From Niastella soli (GTDB taxonomy: Bacteria; Bacteroidota; Bacteroidia; Chitinophagales; Chitinophagaceae): 64,000 bases of DNA. The position numbers were made by a program, and so were the translations under genes. Below are positions 1 to 8,476 of this stretch, piece after piece. How positions within the stretch are numbered: position 1 is the first letter of the stretch; the number at the start of each line of letters is the position of its first letter. The DNA is taken from positions 122,900-186,899 of the forward strand of contig NZ_JAGHKO010000003.1 of NCBI RefSeq assembly GCF_017742245.1. The letters are read 5' to 3'. The notes under the pieces are model-generated. The model saw nothing but the letters and a program-made list of their open reading frames with translations. It was not told where the DNA came from and ran no database searches.

Positions 1-261
1 CCTGAGTATTTTAAAAACAAACCCTGGTATCCGTTAACACCAACCATGGGCTGTTTGTGCGCCAAAGAATTGTGGAATGTATCGAACGGGCGATTGCTGG
101 TAAGCGATCAGTTTAACCTGGTAAGCGCTTTTACTTCCACAATGGGCAATAAAGGCTATTTGTATGTTATTGATATAGATGATCAGAAGAAAACGGTGAG
201 CAGGTTGGAGGTGGAGAAGTTGGTTAAGGAGTTTGAGGCGAAACAGGTGGTTCACAATTGA
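1..261 (+). CDS. C-terminal fragment of an unidentified protein
   Basis: The reading frame is open from the first base of the window and ends at a TGA at 259-261, so this is the last 86 residues of a gene that starts outside the window. The first ATG inside is at 46 but the frame is open before it and encodes plausible protein (PEYFKNKPWYPLTPT). I do not recognise the family with confidence. The segment PLTPTMGCLCAKE places two cysteines after a Ser/Thr/Pro stretch, which faintly recalls the catalytic cysteine region of L,D-transpeptidases (YkuD family); that is a guess. The tail is charged and probably helical. No signal or membrane segment is present in the visible part. Confidence 0.6.
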   Translation, partial: PEYFKNKPWYPLTPTMGCLCAKELWNVSNGRLLVSDQFNLVSAFTSTMGNKGYLYVIDIDDQKKTVSRLEVEKLVKEFEAKQVVHN

Positions 262-413
262 AAGATCGCTGTTCACAGTACAAGAACTACTGCACAGTTT
301 ACAACTTCATTATTAAGAACTAATATATTGTAAGTGTTGATGAGTAAATAATTTTCTCTAACTTTATAAAGGCCAGATGTTATAAAAATTATTAACTTGT
401 GTTTTAATATTTT

Positions 414-641
414 ATGGACTACAAAGATTATATAGAATCGAATGCAGCGATAATGTTGGGTAAACCCATCGTTAAGGGAACCCGAATTACTGTCGCCCTT
501 GTTTTGAAAAAAATGTCAGAAGGGGCTACTGCAGAAGATTTAATTGCGGCCTATCCACAGCTTACTTTCGCATCAATCAGCGCCGTTTTAGCATATGCCT
601 CAGATATGGCAGCAAATGAAACAATAATACCAGCTGCATGA
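414..641 (+). CDS. DUF433 family antitoxin-like protein
   Basis: This is a 75-residue protein. It has the DUF433 hallmark of a short N-terminal segment followed by GKPIVKGTRITVALVL, then a helix (KMSEGATAEDLIAAYPQLT) and a second helix (SISAVLAYASD), a compact winged-helix-like fold. In many genomes DUF433 proteins are the DNA-binding antitoxin partner of a PIN-like toxin. Its stop codon overlaps the ATG of the downstream gene by four bases (ATGA), so the two are almost certainly translationally coupled. Autoregulation by the pair would be usual for the family but no operator is evident in the AT-rich upstream region (262-413), in which I see no gene. Confidence 0.85.
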   Translation: MDYKDYIESNAAIMLGKPIVKGTRITVALVLKKMSEGATAEDLIAAYPQLTFASISAVLAYASDMAANETIIPAA

Positions 642-982
642 TTTTAGCAGATGAGAACATTCATGGTTTTATAATTAAAACTTTGCGCGAAGCAGGCTTT
701 GAAGTTCTTTCTGTTCAGGAAACAACAAGAGGTATTAAGGATGAAAGTGTAATTCAAATTGCACTACAAAATAATTACTTGCTTTTAACAGAAGATAAAG
801 ATTTCGGTGAATGGGTGTTTGCCCATCATATAAAAGATTTAAGTGTATTATTCCTGCGATATTCGTTTCATGAATACCAGGAAATTTCCAAGGTAATTGT
901 GCATCTTTTGAAAACTCAAACTTTGGAACGTCCTTTCTTTGCAACTATTACAACAAAAAAAATCAGGATAAGGAAGTTATAG
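638..982 (+). CDS. DUF5615 PIN-like protein, probable toxin
   Basis: The protein has 114 residues. It starts with ILADENI, the DUF5615 signature carrying the first acidic pair, and continues with LLLTEDKDFGEW, the second acidic motif (T-x-D-x-DF). These match the PIN-like nuclease fold expected to bind a metal and cut RNA. It follows the DUF433 gene with a 4-bp overlap, the typical arrangement of this type II toxin-antitoxin-like family. Ribonuclease activity and toxicity are inferred from family membership only. The C-terminus is basic (TTKKIRIRKL). Confidence 0.85.
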   Translation: MILADENIHGFIIKTLREAGFEVLSVQETTRGIKDESVIQIALQNNYLLLTEDKDFGEWVFAHHIKDLSVLFLRYSFHEYQEISKVIVHLLKTQTLERPFFATITTKKIRIRKL

Positions 983-1023
983 ATAAACTCGTTATTTTAT
1001 TGGCAACAGAGCTAATGCCTTTC

Positions 1024-1053
1024 AAAAAAAAGCCCCTTGCAAAGCAAAGGGCT
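1024..1053 (-). terminator. Rho-independent terminator of ssb
   Basis: A 10-bp stem with one mismatch and an AAA loop (1031-1053) is followed on the minus strand by a run of seven T (complement of A at 1024-1030). It lies 22 bases beyond the ssb stop codon. Confidence 0.75.
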
Positions 1054-1074
1054 CTCAATTTCATCAACCTACAA

Positions 1075-1512
1075 CTAAAACGGCAGATCATCAACCGGCT
1101 CATTAAAACCACCGCCACCAGAAGGCGCTTGGGCTTTTGGTGCAGCAGGGGCTGAGTATGAATTATCGCCACCACCAAATCCGCCACCGCCTTCAGGGCG
1201 ACCACCTAATAATTGTATAGTAAGCACCCGCAAAGTAAGCGAAGCGCCATATGTTCCATCTTGTTTTGTAAAAGTTCTTACCTCAGGGTTCCCTTCCACA
1301 TATACCTGGGTGCCTTTGCGCAGGTAAGGCGCAATACCCGTACGGTCACTCCAGTAAGCACAATCCACCCAAATGGTCTTGTCTTTCTGGTTACCCTGGG
1401 CATCACGGAATCTTTCAGTGTGTGCTACCGTAAAATTCATTACAGTTTTCCCATTCACATTGTTGGTAACACAATCTTTACCCAGGTTGCCGATTACTTG
1501 TAACTTAATCAT
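1075..1512 (-). CDS. ssb: single-stranded DNA-binding protein
   Basis: A 145-residue SSB. The OB-fold occupies about residues 1-105 (MIKLQVIGNLGKD, then FTVAHTERF and the conserved IWVDCAYWSDR and GTQVYVEG segments). A Gly/Pro/Ala-rich linker follows, and the acidic tip ends in DDLPF, the peptide that recruits replication and repair partners. I start the gene at 1512 because the conserved SSB N-terminus begins there; the open frame extends 35 codons further upstream with a non-homologous, unlikely sequence. The protein binds single-stranded DNA as a tetramer during replication, recombination and repair. A terminator lies just downstream. Confidence 0.95.
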   Translation of the reverse strand: MIKLQVIGNLGKDCVTNNVNGKTVMNFTVAHTERFRDAQGNQKDKTIWVDCAYWSDRTGIAPYLRKGTQVYVEGNPEVRTFTKQDGTYGASLTLRVLTIQLLGGRPEGGGGFGGGDNSYSAPAAPKAQAPSGGGGFNEPVDDLPF

Positions 1513-1650
1513 ACTTAATAAATTTAGCGTCGTACTTAAATATTGTTTTGTCTGGCAATTTACGGCTTCCCCCAATAGTGGCAACGTTCTGTTTTTGAGG
1601 TGGGGAAAAGTTGTCAATGGACGCCTAAAGCATTGCGTAACAGGTACGAG

Positions 1651-4254
1651 CTATTCATTGCGCCCCGAACCCGGTTCAATTATGCGCCCAAAGAAAATGG
1701 CATTCATAAATAACCGGGTGCCGCCCAGCCAAAAAGCCCTGAAATTAGGATTGTCGGCAATGGAGATCACTCGGCCATTGCCCACGGTATTCACCAGCAC
1801 CGCCGCTGAATTTTTTATGGCATCATAATTTTCTTTTGTCACAAAGCCACTTTGTAAGGGTCTGTCACCATACACAAATGGGTTGGAATAAGGGTTTTTA
1901 TTTCGCTCAGGGTAAACGGCATTGGCCTTGAACAGGTCAACAAACGGATAGTTGTAACCGTACGCAAGCGGGTGGCTCAGGTCGGTAGCTGCCCTGAAGA
2001 TGGCGCCATTCATTTTTTGCGCACCGGTGCGGTACTCGCGTTCTGTATAAGCGATCTGTTTGGCGGTATCTTCTTTTGGCTTCTTGAACGTAATATTGGT
2101 GAACCCATTTTGTGCAGCCCATTGTACCGCTTCTTCTGTAACAATTAAAGTGCCGCCGGCTTGTATCCAGCTGCGAAGCTTTTCTTTGTCGAGGTTGTTG
2201 TACGGGGTGCCATACGTGGCGCCTACCATGATCAGGGTATTGTATTTACTCAGATCGCAGCGGTTAAAGGTAGGCACTTCCAAATGAGTGGATGGGATGT
2301 TGAACTGCTGATCGAGCAGATACCAGATCTCGCCGGCATCGGTAGCATTTACGCCAGTACCGGTTATCATAGCAATGGAGGGTTGAGCTACGGGCCGCAT
2401 TTTCCAGCTGCCCAGATCGCTGCCGCTGATGGCATTGCCCGTTTGCAATGCATAAGCGGTAATACCATTGGGTTCTACCGCATTTTTGATCAACTCGTAT
2501 AATTTGTCGGCATCCATGGTTTGGCTTTTTACCGGAATGCAGATGGTGCCATAATTAAATTTGTGGGTACCGTTGTTAACGGGTATTTCAAAAATGCCGG
2601 CGGAAGCACGGGTAATAACGCCTGCTTCCTGCAAGGCATACAAAGCACGGGGTGCATAATGTTCATCCCATTCAAACAGGTAGGCGTAATTGCTTTTGCC
2701 ACCCGCTACACTGCCGGTGGGCGCAACAGGTTTATCAACCCTGGTTCCCATAAGGGAGTTGGTAAAGCGGGTAGCGTTCAATTCTGCATAAGGTAATCCA
2801 AAGGCCAGTGGCAGGGTCCAGGCGGTGATGTCGTAAAACAGACTGTCTTTGTAAGAAAGCGTTTTATCAAAAATGGCCCTGATCACTTTGTACTGGTTTT
2901 GATTGGCAGGCACTACATAGGCATTTCCTTTTTCAAAGGAATAACCATCAGCTTGCAGCGGGTTGTTCAGTTCGTATACGTCTATTTGTTGACGGCGAAG
3001 CATCTCCACAAACAGGTTGGTTTTACTTTTATCGCGCGTGCTTCCAAATACATACCCTCTTACCGGCGCTGTGGCGGCTTCTGCTAAGACATTCTTATAG
3101 AAATCGCGCTGGTAATTGAGGAATTCTTTTCGTAATGCTTTGGCGCCTTCGAGTGTTGAGAGGGTAGTGGTGAACTGGTTTTTGATGGTAAAAGGAAAAC
3201 GCAGAATGCCATTCTCCGTTTTTTGCGCATGACCGCGTGAAGAAGCCTGTTCAAACAAAATACCAATGGCCCCGTTGATATCAGGAAAGGTAGAACCTTT
3301 TCCATAATAGAAATCATCGTAATTCTCTTTGGTAAAATATAACGAACCAATACGATCGAGGAATGCCGCATGATATTTGGCGAGTTTACCAGTAAGCTCC
3401 TGATTGCCGGCAGGTGTTAACGGATTAACCCGCGATGGTACACCGGGTTGAAAAAAGAAAGTGGCATTGCTGCCCTGTTCGTGGTGATCGGTTAAGATAT
3501 TTGGTCGCCATTTATAGAACCATTGCAGGCGGTTCCTGCTTTCTACATGTACCAGTGGCAGCCAGTCGCGGTTCAGATCGAACCAGTAATGGTTGAACCG
3601 GCCGCCCGGCCATACTTCGTTGAATTCCCGGCTATCCGGGTCGGTAACCAGGTTCTTGCTTTTATGCTGGTTCACCCAGGTGGAAAAGCGTTGCAATCCA
3701 TCGGGGTTAAAAGAAGGGTCAAAAAGGATCACCACATTTTGCAGCAGGTCATCTATTTGTTTTCCCTGGGCTGCCGCCAGGTAATAAGCGCTAACCAGTG
3801 CGGCATTGGCCCCGCTCGATTCATTGCCATGAATGGAGTGACCAATATATACAACAACAGGCATGTTTTCGATGTCAACGCCGGCCGACCGTTGCGGATC
3901 GCTTAACTGAACGTGCTGTTCACGGATGGCTTCCAATCGCTGATGGTTTTGGGGCGACGTAATGATCAGCAACACCTGCGGACGGCTTTCATAAGTAAAG
4001 CCCATCATTTCCAGCTTTATCCGGTCGGGAGCCGCCTTGGCAAGGGCCTGCATATAATTCACCAGGCGATCGTGGGTAACATGCCACTCGCCCGGTTCAT
4101 GATAAATAATGTCTTTGGGTTTGGGAATAGCGGGGTTATATGTTACACTGTCGGGTAAATAATAATTGAGGTCCTGGGCCGGCGAGAAATGGAAAAAGAG
4201 CAGCAAACAGGATACAATCGCCGCTACGCGACTGTACAGATCGGGTTTTCTCAT
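1651..4254 (-). CDS. secreted M14 family zinc carboxypeptidase
   Basis: This 867-residue protein starts with a signal peptide (residues 1-26, cleavage after PAQ). The M14 domain covers about residues 55-400. The zinc ligands can be read as H142 and E145 (HGNE within GHSIHGNESSG) plus H257 or H258 (TDHHEQG). The D-L-N-R-D-W segment at 226-231 is typical of the family. The C-terminal part (about 620-860) looks like a class I glutamine-amidotransferase-like fold without an obvious catalytic triad, a common tail in these Bacteroidota enzymes. The likely role is to trim peptides in the periplasm or outside the cell. I chose MRKPDLY as start because the preceding 14 codons add a polar, non-signal stretch. 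It ends 138 bases from the ssb start. Confidence 0.85.
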   Translation of the reverse strand: MRKPDLYSRVAAIVSCLLLFFHFSPAQDLNYYLPDSVTYNPAIPKPKDIIYHEPGEWHVTHDRLVNYMQALAKAAPDRIKLEMMGFTYESRPQVLLIITSPQNHQRLEAIREQHVQLSDPQRSAGVDIENMPVVVYIGHSIHGNESSGANAALVSAYYLAAAQGKQIDDLLQNVVILFDPSFNPDGLQRFSTWVNQHKSKNLVTDPDSREFNEVWPGGRFNHYWFDLNRDWLPLVHVESRNRLQWFYKWRPNILTDHHEQGSNATFFFQPGVPSRVNPLTPAGNQELTGKLAKYHAAFLDRIGSLYFTKENYDDFYYGKGSTFPDINGAIGILFEQASSRGHAQKTENGILRFPFTIKNQFTTTLSTLEGAKALRKEFLNYQRDFYKNVLAEAATAPVRGYVFGSTRDKSKTNLFVEMLRRQQIDVYELNNPLQADGYSFEKGNAYVVPANQNQYKVIRAIFDKTLSYKDSLFYDITAWTLPLAFGLPYAELNATRFTNSLMGTRVDKPVAPTGSVAGGKSNYAYLFEWDEHYAPRALYALQEAGVITRASAGIFEIPVNNGTHKFNYGTICIPVKSQTMDADKLYELIKNAVEPNGITAYALQTGNAISGSDLGSWKMRPVAQPSIAMITGTGVNATDAGEIWYLLDQQFNIPSTHLEVPTFNRCDLSKYNTLIMVGATYGTPYNNLDKEKLRSWIQAGGTLIVTEEAVQWAAQNGFTNITFKKPKEDTAKQIAYTEREYRTGAQKMNGAIFRAATDLSHPLAYGYNYPFVDLFKANAVYPERNKNPYSNPFVYGDRPLQSGFVTKENYDAIKNSAAVLVNTVGNGRVISIADNPNFRAFWLGGTRLFMNAIFFGRIIEPGSGRNE

Positions 4255-4399
4255 AATTTTTTTGGTTGTTAATGTTGCAATGGGAAGATAACACAAAAGA
4301 GACTAAAAAAACCTTTAAATCAACAATCTAAGGGCTTTTGTGTTATTACCTCTGAAAGCCTGCCAGGCGGCGTAATTCCCCCCTTTGGGCTATTAATTG

Positions 4400-4407
4400 T
4401 ATATTTG
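4400..4407 (+). promoter_or_regulatory. candidate -7 element upstream of mnmA
   Basis: TATATTTG fits the Bacteroidota -7 consensus TAnnTTTG and lies 20 bases before the mnmA start. The nearest upstream TTTG (4384-4387) is only 12 bases away rather than the usual 19-21, so the -33 element is not convincing. Confidence 0.35.
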
Positions 4408-4427
4408 CAAGCTAATTTTTTAAGGTT

Positions 4428-5531
4428 ATGAGCCGGAAAGGAAAAGTTTTAGTGGCGATGAGTGGCGGTATCGATAGTACCGTTACTGCCCTGATGCTCA
4501 ACGATCAGGGATATGAAGTGGTAGGTATTACCATGAAAACATGGGATTATGCCACCAGTGGCGGCGGTAAAAAAGAGACCGGCTGTTGTAATATCGATTC
4601 TTTCAACGACGCCCGCATGGCTGCCGTGCAGCATGGGTTCCCCCACTATATTCTCGACATTCGCGACGAGTTTGGTGATTTTGTGATCGAGAACTTTGTT
4701 GATGAATACCTGGCTGGCCGCACACCCAATCCCTGCGTAATGTGCAATACCCATATTAAATGGCGCGCCCTGTTAAAAAGGGCCGATGCACTGGGCTGCG
4801 ATTTTATTGCCACTGGTCATTACGCAAATGTACATCAACATGATAATGGCCGCTTTTACATCAGCAAAGGGCAGGATGAGACCAAGGACCAGAGCTATGT
4901 ACTGTGGGGCCTGCAACAAGACCTGCTGAGCCGTACGTTATTACCCCTGGGCACTTATCATAAAACGGCCATTCGCCAAATGGCGCTTGACTATGGTTAT
5001 CCCGAACTGGCCAAAAAGAGCGAGAGCTATGAAATTTGCTTTGTTCCAGATAATGATTACCGTGGCTTTTTGAAAAGAAAAGTGGAAGGACTGGAAGAGC
5101 AGGTAGCGGGCGGTAATTTTATTGATAAAACAGGCAAAGTGTTGGGTAAACATAAAGGCTATCCATTTTATACCATTGGTCAGCGTAAAGGCCTGGATAT
5201 CACTTTTGGAAAACCAGTATATGTAACCAACATCATTCCTGAGACCAATACGGTGATGCTGGGGGATGAAGATGACCTGAACCGCCAGGATATGGTGGTC
5301 AGCAAAATAAACTGGATAAAATACGAGGGAATAACGGATGGTATGGAAGCACTTACCAAGATCCGTTATAAAGATCAGGGCGCTATGGCCAGCTTGTACA
5401 ACCATCCCAACGGGGTGCAGGTACAGTTCTCCCATTATGCCAAGGGTATTGCCCCCGGTCAGAGCGCGGTATTTTATGAAGGAGATGATGTGATCGGCGG
5501 CGGTGTGATACAGCGCGGACAAATAGCCTGA
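4428..5531 (+). CDS. mnmA: tRNA-specific 2-thiouridylase MnmA
   Basis: This 367-residue enzyme installs the 2-thio group on the wobble uridine (U34) of tRNA-Lys, -Glu and -Gln, using ATP and relayed sulfur. The PP-loop ATP motif is SGGIDST (residues 12-18). The two conserved cysteines are C103 in TPNPCVMCN, the adenylation/persulfide partner, and C204 in YEICFV. The GHY motif and the DQSYVLW substrate motif are present. Length and motifs are standard. The gene stands alone between a divergent peptidase gene and a strong terminator, so it is probably transcribed alone. A tRNA-Gln gene, one substrate family, is present at 45.4 kb (anticodon CTG, so not itself a U34 substrate). Confidence 0.97.
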   Translation: MSRKGKVLVAMSGGIDSTVTALMLNDQGYEVVGITMKTWDYATSGGGKKETGCCNIDSFNDARMAAVQHGFPHYILDIRDEFGDFVIENFVDEYLAGRTPNPCVMCNTHIKWRALLKRADALGCDFIATGHYANVHQHDNGRFYISKGQDETKDQSYVLWGLQQDLLSRTLLPLGTYHKTAIRQMALDYGYPELAKKSESYEICFVPDNDYRGFLKRKVEGLEEQVAGGNFIDKTGKVLGKHKGYPFYTIGQRKGLDITFGKPVYVTNIIPETNTVMLGDEDDLNRQDMVVSKINWIKYEGITDGMEALTKIRYKDQGAMASLYNHPNGVQVQFSHYAKGIAPGQSAVFYEGDDVIGGGVIQRGQIA

Positions 5532-5567
5532 TTTACAGGCAATAAATAAGTTTTAATATACGTTACA

Positions 5568-5598
5568 AACCATCCCGGTTCAATCGGGGTGGTTTTTT
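5568..5598 (+). terminator. Rho-independent terminator of mnmA
   Basis: A 10-bp stem (5568-5577 with 5585-5594, one G-T pair) and 7-base loop are followed by a run of T at 5593-5598. It lies 37 bases after the mnmA stop codon. Confidence 0.85.
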
Positions 5599-5626
5599 AA
5601 TTTCATGGCTGCAACAAAAGCGCCCC

Positions 5627-5634
5627 TATTTTTG
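5627..5634 (+). promoter_or_regulatory. candidate -7 element for the lipoprotein gene
   Basis: TATTTTTG matches TAnnTTTG and lies 36 bases before the ATG at 5670, just after the mnmA terminator. No clear TTTG is present at the -33 position. Confidence 0.35.
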
Positions 5635-5669
5635 TCCAGTAACAAACTCGCTGTTTTACAAATCGTTGT

Positions 5670-6443
5670 ATGAAGAAATGTTTTATCTCATTAATCTCCG
5701 CCGGTATCCTGTTTGGATGCATCTGGTTAAGCAGTTGCGATAAAAAAAATGATGATCTTACCTCTGATGCAGTAACGGATTATCTGAAGCTGGAAACAGG
5801 TAAATACATATTATACCGGTACGATTCTCTCCGGTTTACAGATTATAACAGACGGGACACGATGGTCACCTACCAGGCCAAGGATGTGGTACAGGGACCA
5901 ATTACCGATAACCTGGGCCGTCCCGGCTGGCGGATTGTACGCTATCTCCGCGATTGGAACAGTACCAAAGAAGTTGACTGGGTAGGCATACTCACTTACG
6001 TAGTAACCCCTTCTGACCAGAATATTGAAATGAAGGAAGGCAACTTCCGGTATATAAAACTTATAAAACCAATAAAGGACGGCGCCAGCTGGCATGGCAA
6101 TGGCTTTTTACCTGATAAACCTTATGCTGAGTTTTACGAATTCAGTAATGACCAGGATATACAAAACTGGGATTATACCTATAGTGATGTAGGCGCTTCT
6201 TTAACCATCAATAATAAGAATTACGACAGCACCATTGCTGTTACGCAGATAGCCGATTCATCCAACCTGCCTATTACGGGTGATGCGGCAGCTTCTAAAA
6301 GCCTGTGGGTGGAGAAATATGCCCGGGGTATTGGCCTGGTGTATAAAGAAGTAGCGGTGTGGGAATTCCAGCCCGGAAACAACGGCCAAACGGCTTACCG
6401 GCAGGGTTTTGGCATCACCATGAGCATCCTCGATCATAATTAA
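5670..6443 (+). CDS. uncharacterised lipoprotein
   Basis: The product has 257 residues. The N-terminus is a lipoprotein signal with the lipobox LSSC (Cys at about residue 23) followed by DKKNDD; a charged start after the Cys is common in exported Bacteroidota lipoproteins. The rest is rich in Tyr, Trp and Asp and predicted mostly beta; it contains LETGKYILYRYDSL, a pattern common in small Bacteroidota lipoproteins of unknown function. No catalytic motif is recognised. The subtilase gene follows 37 bases downstream on the same strand, so the two may be co-transcribed. Confidence 0.75.
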   Translation: MKKCFISLISAGILFGCIWLSSCDKKNDDLTSDAVTDYLKLETGKYILYRYDSLRFTDYNRRDTMVTYQAKDVVQGPITDNLGRPGWRIVRYLRDWNSTKEVDWVGILTYVVTPSDQNIEMKEGNFRYIKLIKPIKDGASWHGNGFLPDKPYAEFYEFSNDQDIQNWDYTYSDVGASLTINNKNYDSTIAVTQIADSSNLPITGDAAASKSLWVEKYARGIGLVYKEVAVWEFQPGNNGQTAYRQGFGITMSILDHN

Positions 6444-6480
6444 TAACAATAGAGGGCGGTACCATAAACAGTCACCTTCC

Positions 6481-8472
6481 ATGAAAAGAATAGCTACGCT
6501 GGTACTAATACTGATAGCCACTACCGGGATTGCACAAGTTAAAATGTCCCGGTACCTTGTGGAGTTAACTGATAAAAAAGGAACGCCTTATACGCTTTCG
6601 GACCCCTCGGCTTATTTATCTGCCAAATCAATTACCCGGCGCATTAATCAGACAAGGCCCTTCGATTCTACCGATCTGCCGGTGAACCCGGCTTACATTC
6701 AGGCCCTTCGCAATGTCCCTTATGTTATTAGAGTAATAAACAATAGCAAATGGCTGAATCAGGTGCTGGTACAAATAGACACTACTAGCTGGATCACAAT
6801 AAACTCGGCGCTGGCGGGCATCAATGCGTTGCCTTTTGTAAAAAAGGCGAGCAGCGTTGGGAAACGTGAAAGCACCAATAGCATTTCCAATATACTGACC
6901 AATAATTCTGTACAGGCGCCGGTGGCTGTTAACCAGGAATACGGACCAACCGGCAGTACTACTGCTTTTAATTATGGCAGTATGTACAACCAGATCCATA
7001 TTCATAATGCCGACTTTATGCATAACCTTGGCTTTTCAGGCCGGGGGATGACCATTGCCGTCATTGATGGCGGGTTCAGGAATTACCTGAATAATCCCGT
7101 GTTTGACAGCGTGCGGTTGCAGGGCCGCATTCTGGGTACCTGGGATTATGTAACAAACGAAGCAAGTGTAAATGAAGACATACCTCATGGCGCCAACGTT
7201 TTATCCCTGCTGGCTTCAAACTGGCCGGGCGTATTGGTAGGTACAGCGCCTCATGCCAGTTACTACTTGTTAAGGACTGAAAATGATACTACCGAGTACC
7301 CGGTGGAAGAACAGAACTGGGCCGTGGCAGCCGAATTTGCTGATAGTGCCGGAGTCGATATGATCTCTACTTCCCTGGGGTATAATCATTTTGACGATGC
7401 CAGCTATGATCACTCCTATGCACAACGCAATGGCAATACTTCCATGATCACCCGGGCCGCTGACCTGGCTGCTAAAAAAGGCATCCTGGTGGTGGTGGCT
7501 GCCGGCAACGACGGTAGATTATCCGACGACACAAAATATATCTCCTGCCCGGCAGATGCAGATAGTGTGCTCACTATTGGTTCCATTGATGTAAATGGGA
7601 ACATTGCAAGTTCAAGCAGCTGGGGACCCAATGGCGCCGGGTTATTAAAACCCAACGTAGTGGCCGTGGGTGAAAATGCGGTGATAACGAATTATATTAC
7701 TGGTTTGCCCTATTCCGGCAGCGGAACTTCCTACGCCTGCCCCAATATGGCTGGGATGGTTGCCTGTTTGTGGCAGATGTTCCCTGAGTTATCAAATATG
7801 CAGGTCATCAATGCCGTGCAACAAAGCGCCAGTAAAAGCGCCAATCCCGATTTCAGGTTTGGCTATGGTATCCCGAACTTTAAAAAAGCCATCCCCCTGC
7901 TTACCAAACAGTTTGCCAGCGCCAGTGTGGAATTTAATAACTGCATTGTTTCCGTAAGCTGGAAAAGCAAGGATGATACCAGCTCCGTATATACCCTGCA
8001 AAGAAAATTACCAGGTGAAACAGGGTATAGCACGCTCAGTCAGATCAATGCTGCCTCCGGGGCGTTTACTACCAAAAGTTATAACTATAATGATACTTTA
8101 AAGACCGCCGGTGCCGGCCCCATGCAATACCGAATACTGCAAACTATGCGGTCTGTTGATACTACCATTGAAATAGCCAACCTGCAGCAAAACAATACGG
8201 CTGTTTGTTTCCCCGATAACACCCTGATGGTTATGCCCAGTCCTTTCGATCAGCAATTGCTGGTGGTGTTAAATACACCCGAGGCGATCCCAAACATGGG
8301 TATAAAAATTACCGATATGATGGGGCGTGTTATGTTTACCCAAAAAGCCAATAAGCCAGCTGGTTATTTCAGTACCTCCGTTATAACCACCGGTTGGAAT
8401 ACGGGGATTTATGAAGTGACTTTATACAACAATGATAAAAGAATGTATGGGCGCAAGGTGTTGAAGAAATAA
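6481..8472 (+). CDS. S8 subtilisin-like serine protease with T9SS C-terminal domain
   Basis: The product has 663 residues. A signal peptide covers residues 1-19 (cleavage near GIAQ). The subtilase domain spans about 185-470 with catalytic D196 (AVIDGG), H236 (IPHGAN) and S417 (GTSYACP); N343 in AAGND is the oxyanion-hole Asn. The last 80 residues are a type A T9SS sorting domain, with the motifs PSPFDQQL, KITDMMGRV, GWNTGIYEVTL and a basic end. This indicates export across the outer membrane and surface attachment or release. The segment before the catalytic domain (about 20-130) is a probable propeptide. The gene ends four bases from the convergent RNA methyltransferase gene. Confidence 0.92.
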   Translation: MKRIATLVLILIATTGIAQVKMSRYLVELTDKKGTPYTLSDPSAYLSAKSITRRINQTRPFDSTDLPVNPAYIQALRNVPYVIRVINNSKWLNQVLVQIDTTSWITINSALAGINALPFVKKASSVGKRESTNSISNILTNNSVQAPVAVNQEYGPTGSTTAFNYGSMYNQIHIHNADFMHNLGFSGRGMTIAVIDGGFRNYLNNPVFDSVRLQGRILGTWDYVTNEASVNEDIPHGANVLSLLASNWPGVLVGTAPHASYYLLRTENDTTEYPVEEQNWAVAAEFADSAGVDMISTSLGYNHFDDASYDHSYAQRNGNTSMITRAADLAAKKGILVVVAAGNDGRLSDDTKYISCPADADSVLTIGSIDVNGNIASSSSWGPNGAGLLKPNVVAVGENAVITNYITGLPYSGSGTSYACPNMAGMVACLWQMFPELSNMQVINAVQQSASKSANPDFRFGYGIPNFKKAIPLLTKQFASASVEFNNCIVSVSWKSKDDTSSVYTLQRKLPGETGYSTLSQINAASGAFTTKSYNYNDTLKTAGAGPMQYRILQTMRSVDTTIEIANLQQNNTAVCFPDNTLMVMPSPFDQQLLVVLNTPEAIPNMGIKITDMMGRVMFTQKANKPAGYFSTSVITTGWNTGIYEVTLYNNDKRMYGRKVLKK

Positions 8473-8476
8473 TTGC

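Noticed and set aside
1513..1617. N-terminal extension of SSB
   Set aside because: The 35 extra residues have no likeness to SSB, while MIKLQVIGNLGKD is the expected N-terminus.
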